Shown here: piece by piece, positions 7,973-16,590 of the stretch
How positions within the stretch are numbered: the stretch's first letter is position 1
Layout: every line of letters starts with the position of its first letter
Position numbers and translations under genes: made by a program
Assembly: GCF_000265205.3 (NCBI RefSeq)
Contig: NC_018000.1
Span: forward strand, 4,836,001-4,900,000
Source of the DNA: Sinorhizobium fredii USDA 257
GTDB lineage: Bacteria > Pseudomonadota > Alphaproteobacteria > Rhizobiales > Rhizobiaceae
Length of the DNA: 64,000 bases
Direction: 5' to 3'
Notes under the pieces: model-generated
The model's input: only the letters and a program-made list of their open reading frames with translations
Told to the model about the DNA's origin: nothing
Databases searched by the model: none

Positions 7973-8881
7973 ATGCGTAAGCAGATCATGCCTATCGCAA
8001 GCCTTGGTCTTGCCGCAGCCATTGCCGGCTGCAACTCCACGGACGCCCTAATCCCGCAAGTGGACGTGGGCGGAGGAACCTTCCGCTCACCGCCGGTGAC
8101 GCAGTCCGATCTCGAGGCCATGTCCACGCAGACCGCCGTGATGCCGGTGGAAAGCGTACCGCCAAGCCGCACCGCCGCCTTCTCGGCGCAGCCGAACATT
8201 TCCGGCCCGCCGACGCAATACGCGACGAACCACACCGATTACACGGACCCCGCCGGCACGCTCGAAGGCCAGGCGAACCGCCTGGCCGAGGGCGCCGCAC
8301 CGGTGCAGACCATGCCGCCCCAGCCGCCGCAGGCAGAAAATCCGTCGCCGCAGGCAGAAAATCCGTCGCCGCAGGCAGAAAGTCAGCCGGTGCAGGCAGA
8401 AAGTGTCACGCCGCCGGAGGAAGAAAGCATACAGCAGCCGGCGCAGCCTGACGTCGCGAGCGCACCGGAAGAGACGAAACAGGCCGCCGCTTCGCCGACT
8501 CCGGCGGTGACGGGCGCCGGCGGCATCCGCTTCCTGCCGATCATCGGCGCTCCGGTTCAGGCCGTCACGCCCCTCTCGAAGCAGCTCGGCGCCTCGGCTC
8601 GGGCGCAGGGGCTCACCATCAAGAGCTCCACCGACGCCACCAGCGACCACATCCTCAAGGGCTATTTCTCGGCGCTCAACGACGGCGGCAAGACGACCGT
8701 CGTCTATGTCTGGGACATTCTGGACGGCAGCGGCAACCGCCTGCACCGCATCCAGGGACAGGACACGGTGGAAAGCAGCGCTGCCGAACCCTGGGGCGCC
8801 ATTCCGCCCCAAACAATGCAGGCGATCGCCAGCAAGACGATCGATGCTTATCTCGAATGGCGCCGTTCCCAGCGCGGTTGA
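7973..8881 (+). CDS. outer-membrane or periplasmic lipoprotein with a Pro/Gln/Glu-rich repeat linker
   Basis: 302 residues from ATG 7973; GTG at 7964 is the alternative, but GGTGGGA lies at a good Shine-Dalgarno distance from 7973. The signal peptide ends in the lipobox IAGC, so Lgt and Lsp should process it to Cys about residue 17. A low-complexity linker with four near-identical heptapeptides (PQAENPS type) joins the N-terminus to a folded C-terminal domain (FLPIIGAPVQAVTPLSKQL ... YVWDILDGSGNRLHRIQG). I do not recognise a functional family beyond conserved rhizobial lipoproteins. Standing alone between an M24 gene and prs, its context gives no role. Confidence 0.8.
   Translation: MRKQIMPIASLGLAAAIAGCNSTDALIPQVDVGGGTFRSPPVTQSDLEAMSTQTAVMPVESVPPSRTAAFSAQPNISGPPTQYATNHTDYTDPAGTLEGQANRLAEGAAPVQTMPPQPPQAENPSPQAENPSPQAESQPVQAESVTPPEEESIQQPAQPDVASAPEETKQAAASPTPAVTGAGGIRFLPIIGAPVQAVTPLSKQLGASARAQGLTIKSSTDATSDHILKGYFSALNDGGKTTVVYVWDILDGSGNRLHRIQGQDTVESSAAEPWGAIPPQTMQAIASKTIDAYLEWRRSQRG
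8326..8409 (+). repeat. four 21-bp tandem repeats inside the lipoprotein gene
   Basis: Units begin at 8326, 8347, 8368 and 8389. The first two are identical and the others diverge toward the end. Being a multiple of three they keep the frame and encode PQAENPS-like heptapeptides, so copy number can change without breaking the protein. Confidence 0.85.
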
Positions 8882-9080
8882 CGCAAAGTTTTTAGGATAA
8901 TAGGCGCTGCGGCGCAGCAATCCCCTTGCATTCACCTTCAAGGACGCTAAAAAGCGGCCGATCAGCTCTGACAGCGGCCATCGCAGCGATTGCCCGCGAT
9001 CGGAATGGCTCAGGGAATCTGCGCGGACAATTCTGCCCCCGGATCGGACGGTGGCCGCGCCAGCTCAAGGCGGACCGTCT

Positions 9081-10013
9081 ATGAAGGTTTTCGCAGGCAA
9101 TTCGAACCGGCTGCTGGCCGAAGCGATCTGCAACTATCTCAACCTGCCGCTCGGCAAAGCCACGGTACGGCGCTTCGCCGATCAGGAAATCTTCGTCGAG
9201 ATCGGCGAAAACGTGCGCGGCGAGGATGTGTTCATCGTCCAGTCGACGTCCTTCCCCACCAACGATCATCTGATGGAACTGCTCATCATGATCGACGCGG
9301 TCCGCCGCTCCTCCGCCCGCCGCATCACCGCCGTGCTTCCCTATTTCGGCTATGCCCGGCAGGACCGCAAACCCGGCCCACGCACGCCGATCTCGGCCAA
9401 GCTGGTCGCCAATCTCATTACCAGAGCCGGGGCCGACCGCGTCCTCACCCTCGATCTCCACGCCGGCCAGATCCAGGGCTTCTTCGATATCCCGACCGAC
9501 AATCTCTATGCGGTTCCGATCCTGGCGCGCGACGTCAAGGAGCACTACGACCTCAGGAACGTCACGGTCGTCTCGCCGGACGTCGGCGGCGTCGTGCGTG
9601 CCCGGGCACTGGCCAAGCGGCTCGACTGTCTGCTGGCGATCGTCGACAAGCGTCGCGATCGCCCCGGTGAATCGGAGGTCATGAACGTCATCGGTGATGT
9701 CCACGGCAAGGATTGCATCCTGATCGACGACATCGTCGATTCCGGCGGCACGCTCTGCAATGCCGCCGAAGCGCTGCTCAAGAACGGCGCCACCAGCGTC
9801 ACCGCCTATATCACCCACGGCGTCCTCTCGGGCGGCGCGGTCGCCCGCGTCACCTCCTCGATGCTGAAGGAACTGGTGATCACCGATTCCATTCAGCCGA
9901 CCACAGCCGTGCAATCGGCACACAATGTCCGCGTGATCTCGACCGCCGGCCTGATCGGCGAAGCCATCAGCCGGACCAGCCAGGAAGAATCGGTTTCGAG
10001 CCTCTTCGACTGA
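9081..10013 (+). CDS. prs: ribose-phosphate pyrophosphokinase (PRPP synthetase)
   Basis: Makes phosphoribosyl pyrophosphate from ribose 5-phosphate and ATP for nucleotide, His and Trp synthesis. 310 residues from the ATG at 9081; a longer in-frame start at 9051 adds ten non-family residues. Motifs: [16 protein letters not shown] at the N-terminus, [16 protein letters not shown], the catalytic YARQDRK loop, [14 protein letters not shown], and the PRPP-binding [14 protein letters not shown]. All class I residues are present. No other gene follows in the same direction; a candidate terminator lies downstream. Confidence 0.97.
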   Translation: MKVFAGNSNRLLAEAICNYLNLPLGKATVRRFADQEIFVEIGENVRGEDVFIVQSTSFPTNDHLMELLIMIDAVRRSSARRITAVLPYFGYARQDRKPGPRTPISAKLVANLITRAGADRVLTLDLHAGQIQGFFDIPTDNLYAVPILARDVKEHYDLRNVTVVSPDVGGVVRARALAKRLDCLLAIVDKRRDRPGESEVMNVIGDVHGKDCILIDDIVDSGGTLCNAAEALLKNGATSVTAYITHGVLSGGAVARVTSSMLKELVITDSIQPTTAVQSAHNVRVISTAGLIGEAISRTSQEESVSSLFD

Positions 10014-10027
10014 GGTCTCCGGATCGA

Positions 10028-10064
10028 CCCAACGGTCTTTCGACCATTGGCGCTGGGCGTTTTT
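10028..10064 (+). terminator. candidate terminator after prs
   Basis: A GGTC/GACC stem with a TTTC loop, flanked by an outer CCCA/TGGG pairing with an imperfect middle, is followed by GCGTTTTT. It sits between the convergent prs and PEP-mutase-like genes. The stem is imperfect, so confidence is moderate. Confidence 0.45.
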
Positions 10065-10078
10065 GCGCGGCCGGCCAG

Positions 10079-10909
10079 TTATCTTTTTACGTCTAGCATA
10101 TATGAGGCAGCTTCGCCGGCAGGCATCGCATCTTTCGAATAGGTGAAGGTGCCGTACTCCTTGACCTCCCGTGCCGCACGCAGGAGCCCGCCCAGGGCTG
10201 CCCGTGCGAAGGAGCCGCCGACGCTGATACGCTTCACGCCCGCCTCCTGCAGCTCCTGGACCGTGAAAATCTGCCCGGTCAGGCCCATGACGACGTTGAC
10301 CGGCCGATTGACGGACGAGCAGACCGTTCGGATCGCCTCGAGACTTGGCAGCCCCGGGGCGTAGAGAACATCCGCACCAGCCTCTTCGAATGCAGCAAGG
10401 CGTCGGATCGTATCGTCCAGATCAGGTCGCCCATGCAGGAAGTTCTCGGCCCGGGCGGTCAGGATGAAAGGGTGCTTACGAGCCTCTTCAGCAGCGGCAG
10501 CAATTCGTTCCACGGCCAAGCTAAACTCGAAAATCGGGTCGCTTGGATTACCGGTGGCATCTTCAATCGAACCACCGACGAGACCGACCCCCGCCGCCAT
10601 CGAAACCGTCACGGAACAGCACTGCGGATCGGCGCCAAAACCGTCCTCCAAGTCGGCCGAAACAGGTAGATCGGTCGCTTCGACGATATCTCCGGCATTC
10701 TGCAGGATTGCGTCGCGCGAAAGAGCCGCCGCCGAATCCCTCCGTCCGACGGAGAAGGCAAAGCCGGCGCTCGTCGTGGCCAATGCCTCGAACCCAAGTG
10801 CCGTGAGGATGCGCGCAGAGCCGGCATCCCAGGGATTGGGAATAACGAAAGCACCCGGACGGTCATGCAATGCACGGAATGCTTGATGCTTGCTCGCCTG
10901 GTTCGTCAT
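10079..10909 (-). CDS. isocitrate lyase/PEP mutase family protein
   Basis: 276 residues with a strong Shine-Dalgarno (GGAGGTGACAC) before the ATG at 10909. The (beta/alpha)8 barrel of the ICL/PEPM superfamily is visible: PGAFVIPNPWDAGSARIL, the Mg-site segment VSADLEDGFG, GGSIEDATG, and FILTARAENFLHG. The isocitrate lyase KKCGH motif is absent, so it is not AceA; the sequence resembles the small PEPM/oxaloacetate-hydrolase-like branch, whose members cleave or rearrange C-C or C-P bonds in 2-oxo acids. The exact substrate is not predictable. Transcribed alone, convergent with prs. Confidence 0.85.
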   Translation of the reverse strand: MTNQASKHQAFRALHDRPGAFVIPNPWDAGSARILTALGFEALATTSAGFAFSVGRRDSAAALSRDAILQNAGDIVEATDLPVSADLEDGFGADPQCCSVTVSMAAGVGLVGGSIEDATGNPSDPIFEFSLAVERIAAAAEEARKHPFILTARAENFLHGRPDLDDTIRRLAAFEEAGADVLYAPGLPSLEAIRTVCSSVNRPVNVVMGLTGQIFTVQELQEAGVKRISVGGSFARAALGGLLRAAREVKEYGTFTYSKDAMPAGEAASYMLDVKR

Positions 10910-10979
10910 GTGTCACCTCCGCTGTGAGGAGAGAGATAGCACTTATCGAACAAAAGAGGAACACAGCAAGTTCAGCAGA

Positions 10980-11360
10980 TCAACCCCGGGTCGCCACGGC
11001 ACAAGCCTCGCCGCCGCCGAAAAGGCGCGACCGCGTGAGGAAGCGTTTCTCGCGGCCGTTGTCGAGCGAGAACATGCCGCCCCTGCCCGGCACCACGTCG
11101 ATGATCAATTGGGTGTGCTTCCAAACCTCGTACTGGCTGGCGCTGATATAGACCGGCACGCCATCGATCTCCCCAAGCTTCACATCGTTGTCGCCGACCA
11201 TATAGTCGTCGGCCGGGTAGCACATCGGCGAAGAGCCGTCACAGCAGCCGCCCGACTGGTGAAACAGGATATCCGGATGATTGCGCCGGATTTCGCGGAT
11301 GAGATCAATCGCCGCGTCCGTCGCGCGCACGCGCGGCTCGCCATTTGTTTTCGTCATCAT
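10980..11360 (-). CDS. DUF779 domain-containing protein
   Basis: 126 residues (ATG 11360 or 11357). The family pattern is present: RVRATDAAIDLIREIRRNHPDILFHQSGGCCDGSSPMCYP, with paired cysteines suggesting metal or redox binding, then VYISASQYEVWKHTQLIIDVVPGRGGMFSLDN. DUF779 genes are typically found next to acetaldehyde/aldehyde dehydrogenases, as here, where it is downstream of the dehydrogenase on the same strand. Its function is unknown; a role in maturation or protection of the enzyme is only a guess from context. Confidence 0.85.
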   Translation of the reverse strand: MMTKTNGEPRVRATDAAIDLIREIRRNHPDILFHQSGGCCDGSSPMCYPADDYMVGDNDVKLGEIDGVPVYISASQYEVWKHTQLIIDVVPGRGGMFSLDNGREKRFLTRSRLFGGGEACAVATRG

Positions 11361-11427
11361 CCCTTCTTTCCTAAACGCGGCGGCTCGCGATGGAACACCG
11401 GGAGCCTGCCGGGAGGATCACCGGCAC

Positions 11428-11473
11428 GAGCGGGATGAGGAAAAGTATGAGCGGTCTTCGCCCGCATCCCGCC
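11428..11473 (+). repeat. Rhizobiaceae palindromic intergenic repeat (hairpin type), copy A
   Basis: GCGGGATG at 11430-11437 pairs with CATCCCGC at 11465-11472, with an imperfect inner stem around TCTTC. The consensus-like left flank GAGCGGGATGAGGAAAAG and the trailing AACTTTTTAGA match the copies near 23862 and 43766. It lies between the dehydrogenase stop and the DUF779 start, so it may separate expression of the two. Confidence 0.75.
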
Positions 11474-11496
11474 CAACTTTTTAGAAAGGGCCGGGA

Positions 11497-13005
<1,509 letters not shown>

Positions 13006-13109
13006 GGCTTCCTCCCTTGGAAAAAACAGCACTCCGATCTGCTGTGGAAGGAAGAGTGAAGCCGACTGCGGATTTTCGGTAGTGCGCCGCAGCAGCCGGC
13101 AATGCCATT

Positions 13110-13127
13110 TGTTTCAGAATTGAGACA
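13110..13127. promoter_or_regulatory. palindromic candidate operator for the AcoR-like regulator
   Basis: TGTTTCA-GAAT-TGAGACA is a 7-4-7 inverted repeat with a single mismatch, located about 105 bp upstream of the dehydrogenase start and downstream of the regulator gene. Spacing and form resemble upstream activator sites of AcoR-family proteins. Assignment to this regulator rests on position only. Confidence 0.55.
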
Positions 13128-13173
13128 GGTCGCCGTTGCCTGTCGTGCTGCAGCGCAGCAATGACTCAAAAAG

Positions 13174-14130
13174 TCAATTAAGCGAAAGCCGCTTCATCTT
13201 GCGGTAGAGTGTTGCGCGGCTGATACCTAGGAGGTCGGCGGCCATCGACACATTGCCGTTGGTGCGCGACAGCACGCGGCGCAGTGCCGCTCTTTCGGCA
13301 TCCGGCAATTCGGCTCCGTCCCCGGGAACGCCCTCCTGGAGCAGGTCGGAGGCGGGAATGCCGGCTGCAATGCGCTTGTCGTCAAGCCCGAGCCACTGCC
13401 GGGCTGCCCGCGTCGCGCCGAGCACGAGATCGTCGCGGTCGACGGCGAGCAGAGCCGGCCCTTGGCGATCGGCCGGCACGAGCACGATCCGCACCTCCGC
13501 AAAGGCGCGGCGGAAGAGGTTTGCCTCGATACGGGCGGCCGCATCGCGCACCGCTTGCGAGAGGATCGCGAGCGTCGCCTCGGAAGCGTCGTCACGGCAG
13601 GTGGAGATGTCGAGCGCGGCGGCAAGGCGCCCGGCTTCGTCGCGAATCGGCGCTGTCGCGCAGCTCAAGCCGATATTGCGGCTCAAGAAATGCTGGTCGC
13701 GATGGATCACGACGGGGCGATCGTCGGCGATCGCCGTGCCGATGCCGTTGGTTCCGACGCTCGCCTCGCTCCACACGGTGCCCGACCAAAGTCCGACGCC
13801 ACGAAAATCCGTATCGTCCCCACCTGCCCCGCGCCGCTCGAGCGCAATCCCTTTCTCGTCGGTAAGCAACAGGCAGCATCCAGCCTTGACGATGACGGCG
13901 AACAGCCGGTCGAGTTCGCCGACGGCTTCCGCAATCAGCACTCCGGAGCGTTCGCGCGCCTGCCGAAAATCGCCATCCGCAAGGCGCCATGGCAAACGCG
14001 CCTCCTCGGGGGCAAGACCGTGCAGGGTCATGCAGCGCCGCCACGAGGCGGCGACCGGCGAGCTGACGGCTGCCGACGACTGTTGCGCGGTCCTGTAGAC
14101 GTGTTCGGTATGGTCCCGGACTGCAGGCAT
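13174..14130 (-). CDS. AcoR-like transcriptional regulator: GAF-type sensor plus Fis-type HTH, no AAA+ domain
   Basis: 318 residues from ATG 14130, preceded by a GGGAGGGAGCG Shine-Dalgarno. The N-terminus (SSPVAASWRRCMTLHGLAPEE) and GAF-like region (LLLTDEKGIALERRGAGGD ... GVGLWSGTVWSEASVGTNGIGTAIAD) are those of AcoR activators. The C-terminus has the Fis-type helix-turn-helix (LSRTNGNVSMAADLLGISRATLYRKMKRL). The sigma-54-contacting AAA+ domain normally between them is missing: no Walker A or GAFTGA motif. It should therefore bind DNA and ligand but not open a sigma-54 promoter. Likely controls the aldehyde dehydrogenase gene downstream. Confidence 0.85.
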   Translation of the reverse strand: MPAVRDHTEHVYRTAQQSSAAVSSPVAASWRRCMTLHGLAPEEARLPWRLADGDFRQARERSGVLIAEAVGELDRLFAVIVKAGCCLLLTDEKGIALERRGAGGDDTDFRGVGLWSGTVWSEASVGTNGIGTAIADDRPVVIHRDQHFLSRNIGLSCATAPIRDEAGRLAAALDISTCRDDASEATLAILSQAVRDAAARIEANLFRRAFAEVRIVLVPADRQGPALLAVDRDDLVLGATRAARQWLGLDDKRIAAGIPASDLLQEGVPGDGAELPDAERAALRRVLSRTNGNVSMAADLLGISRATLYRKMKRLSLN

Positions 14131-14382
14131 TCGCTCCCTCCCTGAAAGCGTCCTCCGGCGGTAGGTCGCCTGCACCTATCTCCCGGTTCGGTGCAGCCGC
14201 GTCGGCCGCCACTATAGGCTGGGACTGCGCGGCCGGTCCAGCCAGACGAAGGTCGTGCAACACGATCCTTCGTCGCTGCGTCGGGCGACGGTATCGACAC
14301 GGCCGCCGATATGCTACGCCGTCGGCCAGCCAATTCCCGCGACTCGCCATCAACACCCGCCCGCAACACCCGGTTGTCCGCC

Positions 14383-15564
14383 ATGCTTCGTGATTTTTCC
14401 GTGCAAAGCCTCTTCATGGGCGTGCTGATCGCCTTCGTCGGCTTCGCCAGCTCCTTCGCCGTCATTCTGCATGGCCTCGCCGGCGTCGGGGCGACGGCGG
14501 CCCAGGCGGCCTCTGGCCTGACGGCTCTGTCGATTTCCATGGGCGTCTGCGCGATCCTCATCAGCATCGCCACGCGGCTTCCCGTCAGCATCGCCTGGTC
14601 GACGCCCGGTGCGGCGCTGCTGGCGACATCAGGAACCGTCGAGGGTGGCTTCAACGCCGCCGTCGGCGCCTTTCTGGTTTGCGGCCTGCTGATCGTCATC
14701 GCAGGCCTGTGGAAGTCGCTCGGTCGGATGGTGTCTTCCATTCCTCCGGCTCTGGCGAACGCAATGCTCGCCGGCGTGCTCTTGAGCCTCTGCTTCGCGC
14801 CGGTGAAGGCGATCGCCTTCAATCCGCTCTTCGGCCTGCCGATCGTCGCCGCCTGGGCGATCGTCGGCAGCCTCAACAAGCTTTATGCCGTGCCGGCCGC
14901 GCTTCTCGCCTTCGTGCTGGTGATCGCCTTCGGCGTCCAAATGCCGGACAACGCCTTTGCGCAACTCTCCTCCGCTCTCGTCCCAAAGGCCGAATTCGTT
15001 CCGCCGATCTTCAATGCCGCGGCGATGATCAGCATCGCCCTGCCGCTCTTCATCGTGACCATGGCCTCGCAGAATATTCCCGGCATCGCCGTGCTGAAGG
15101 TCAACGACTATCACCCGAATCCCGGCCCGCTCTTTGCGACGACCGGCCTCTTTTCCCTGTTCAGCGCACCGTTCGGCGGCCACGCCGTCAATCTGGCGGC
15201 GATCACCGCGGCCATGTGCGCCGGCCCCGATGCCCATCCAAACCGCAACCGCCGTTACTGGTCGGCGATCATCGCCGGCATAGCCTATATTGCCTTCGGC
15301 CTGCTCGCCGGCGCCGTCACCACCTTTGTCAGCCTGGCGCCGCCGGTGCTGATCGAAGCCGTTGCCGGGCTGGCGCTCATCGGCGCCTTATCGAGTTCGG
15401 CCGTGGCGGCCTTCACGGAAGCTCAGACGCGCGAGGCCGCCGCCATCACTTTCCTCGTCACCGCGTCGGGCGTCAGTTTTGCCGGCGTCTCCGGCGCCTT
15501 CTGGGGGTTGATCGCCGGCGGCCTCATGTTGGCGCTCGCGCGTTTTTCCCGGCGGAAAAGCTAA
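14383..15564 (+). CDS. benE: BenE family benzoate/aromatic acid transporter
   Basis: 393 residues from ATG 14383. About 11-12 hydrophobic segments and the BenE signatures are visible: MGVLIAFVGFASSFAVILHGL, STPGAALLATSG, SSIPPALANAMLAGVLL, and GGHAVNLAAITAAMCAGPDAHP. The family is proton symporters for benzoate in Acinetobacter and Pseudomonas, but no benzoate catabolic genes are nearby, so the substrate here is open. Divergent from the AcoR-like regulator across 252 bp. No obvious Shine-Dalgarno precedes the ATG. Complete length. Confidence 0.87.
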   Translation: MLRDFSVQSLFMGVLIAFVGFASSFAVILHGLAGVGATAAQAASGLTALSISMGVCAILISIATRLPVSIAWSTPGAALLATSGTVEGGFNAAVGAFLVCGLLIVIAGLWKSLGRMVSSIPPALANAMLAGVLLSLCFAPVKAIAFNPLFGLPIVAAWAIVGSLNKLYAVPAALLAFVLVIAFGVQMPDNAFAQLSSALVPKAEFVPPIFNAAAMISIALPLFIVTMASQNIPGIAVLKVNDYHPNPGPLFATTGLFSLFSAPFGGHAVNLAAITAAMCAGPDAHPNRNRRYWSAIIAGIAYIAFGLLAGAVTTFVSLAPPVLIEAVAGLALIGALSSSAVAAFTEAQTREAAAITFLVTASGVSFAGVSGAFWGLIAGGLMLALARFSRRKS

Positions 15565-15719
15565 GAGGCGCCCGGCGCCTTGCATTTCGACCGGTTCTCC
15601 GCTAAGGACCCGGCGTCCGCGCAGACACCCTTGGAGGCAACGCGGATGAAGCTGCCTTGCGGCTTCAGGTTTTTCCGCTTTGACGGACGAACTCTCCAAA
15701 TAACCAGAAAGGTCTATCC

Positions 15720-16334
15720 ATGAGCCAGAGTTACGAGCTCAAGGCCGAGACGCGCGAACGGGTTGGTAAGGGGTCCTCCCGTGAACTTCGCCGCAACGGT
15801 CTTATCCCTGCTGTCATCTACGGTGACAAGCAAGCCCCGCTTTCCATTGTGCTTTCCACCAAGGAAGTGACGATGAAGATCCACGCCGGCGGTTTCATGA
15901 CCACCGTCGCGACGCTCGACGTCAATGGCGAGAAGATCCGCGTCCTGCCGAAGGACTACCAGTTGGATCCGGTTCGTGATTTCACCATGCATGTCGACTT
16001 CCTGCGCGTCTCGAAGGGCAGCCAGGTGTCGGTCCAGGTTCCGGTCCACTTCGAAAACGAAGAGAAGTCCCCGGGCCTGAAGCAGGGCGGCACGCTGAAC
16101 ATCGTTCGCCATGAAGTCGAACTGAACGTTTCCGCCGACAACATTCCGGAGTTCCTGACCGTCGATCTCAGCGGCCTCAAGATCGGCGACACGGTCCACA
16201 TTTCGGACGTCAAGCTTCCGGCTGGTGCGACCCCGGTCATCGCCGATCGCGACTTCACGGTCGCCACGATCGCCGGCCGTGCGCAGGAAGTTGAAGTCGA
16301 AGAAGAAGAAGCAGAGGGCGAAGCGGAAGCTTGA
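15720..16334 (+). CDS. rplY: 50S ribosomal protein L25/general stress protein Ctc
   Basis: 204 residues. The N-terminal L25 domain ([27 protein letters not shown]) binds 5S rRNA, and the C-terminal TL5/Ctc beta domain follows, ending in an acidic tail rich in Glu. The length is that of the two-domain CTC form usual in alphaproteobacteria. A strong terminator lies 50 bases downstream. In many Rhizobiales rplY is followed directly by pth and ychF; here two other genes intervene. Confidence 0.97.
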   Translation: MSQSYELKAETRERVGKGSSRELRRNGLIPAVIYGDKQAPLSIVLSTKEVTMKIHAGGFMTTVATLDVNGEKIRVLPKDYQLDPVRDFTMHVDFLRVSKGSQVSVQVPVHFENEEKSPGLKQGGTLNIVRHEVELNVSADNIPEFLTVDLSGLKIGDTVHISDVKLPAGATPVIADRDFTVATIAGRAQEVEVEEEEAEGEAEA

Positions 16335-16385
16335 TCCGCGACCGCCAGAGCGGCTGACGACCCATCCGGGCCGCAGCATTCGAGA

Positions 16386-16416
16386 AACCCGTCCCACTCT
16401 GGGGCGGGTTTTTTCA
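16386..16416 (+). terminator. rho-independent terminator after rplY
   Basis: Stem AACCCGTCCC / GGGGCGGGTT with a short loop, directly followed by TTTTTT. This is the clearest intrinsic terminator in the window and separates rplY from the GGDEF-EAL gene. Confidence 0.9.
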
Positions 16417-16590
16417 TTCGTTGTGCACCGCACGCGGGCCGCGAGGGACGGTCACGCCTTGTGAAATCTCGGCGCGCAATTTCAGCAACATTTAAGATTT
16501 TGATGATGTTCTGCACGCGAGGGACAAAGCGTGGCAGTGCAAGAGATTTCAAATTTTGAGAGTGGTGACGGCCGCCGGCGGGAGCATGCG

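Noticed and set aside
13086..13107. Sigma-54 promoter before the aldehyde dehydrogenase
   Set aside because: The best GG/GC pair on the minus strand has 11 bases between them instead of 10, and the neighbouring regulator lacks the AAA+ domain.
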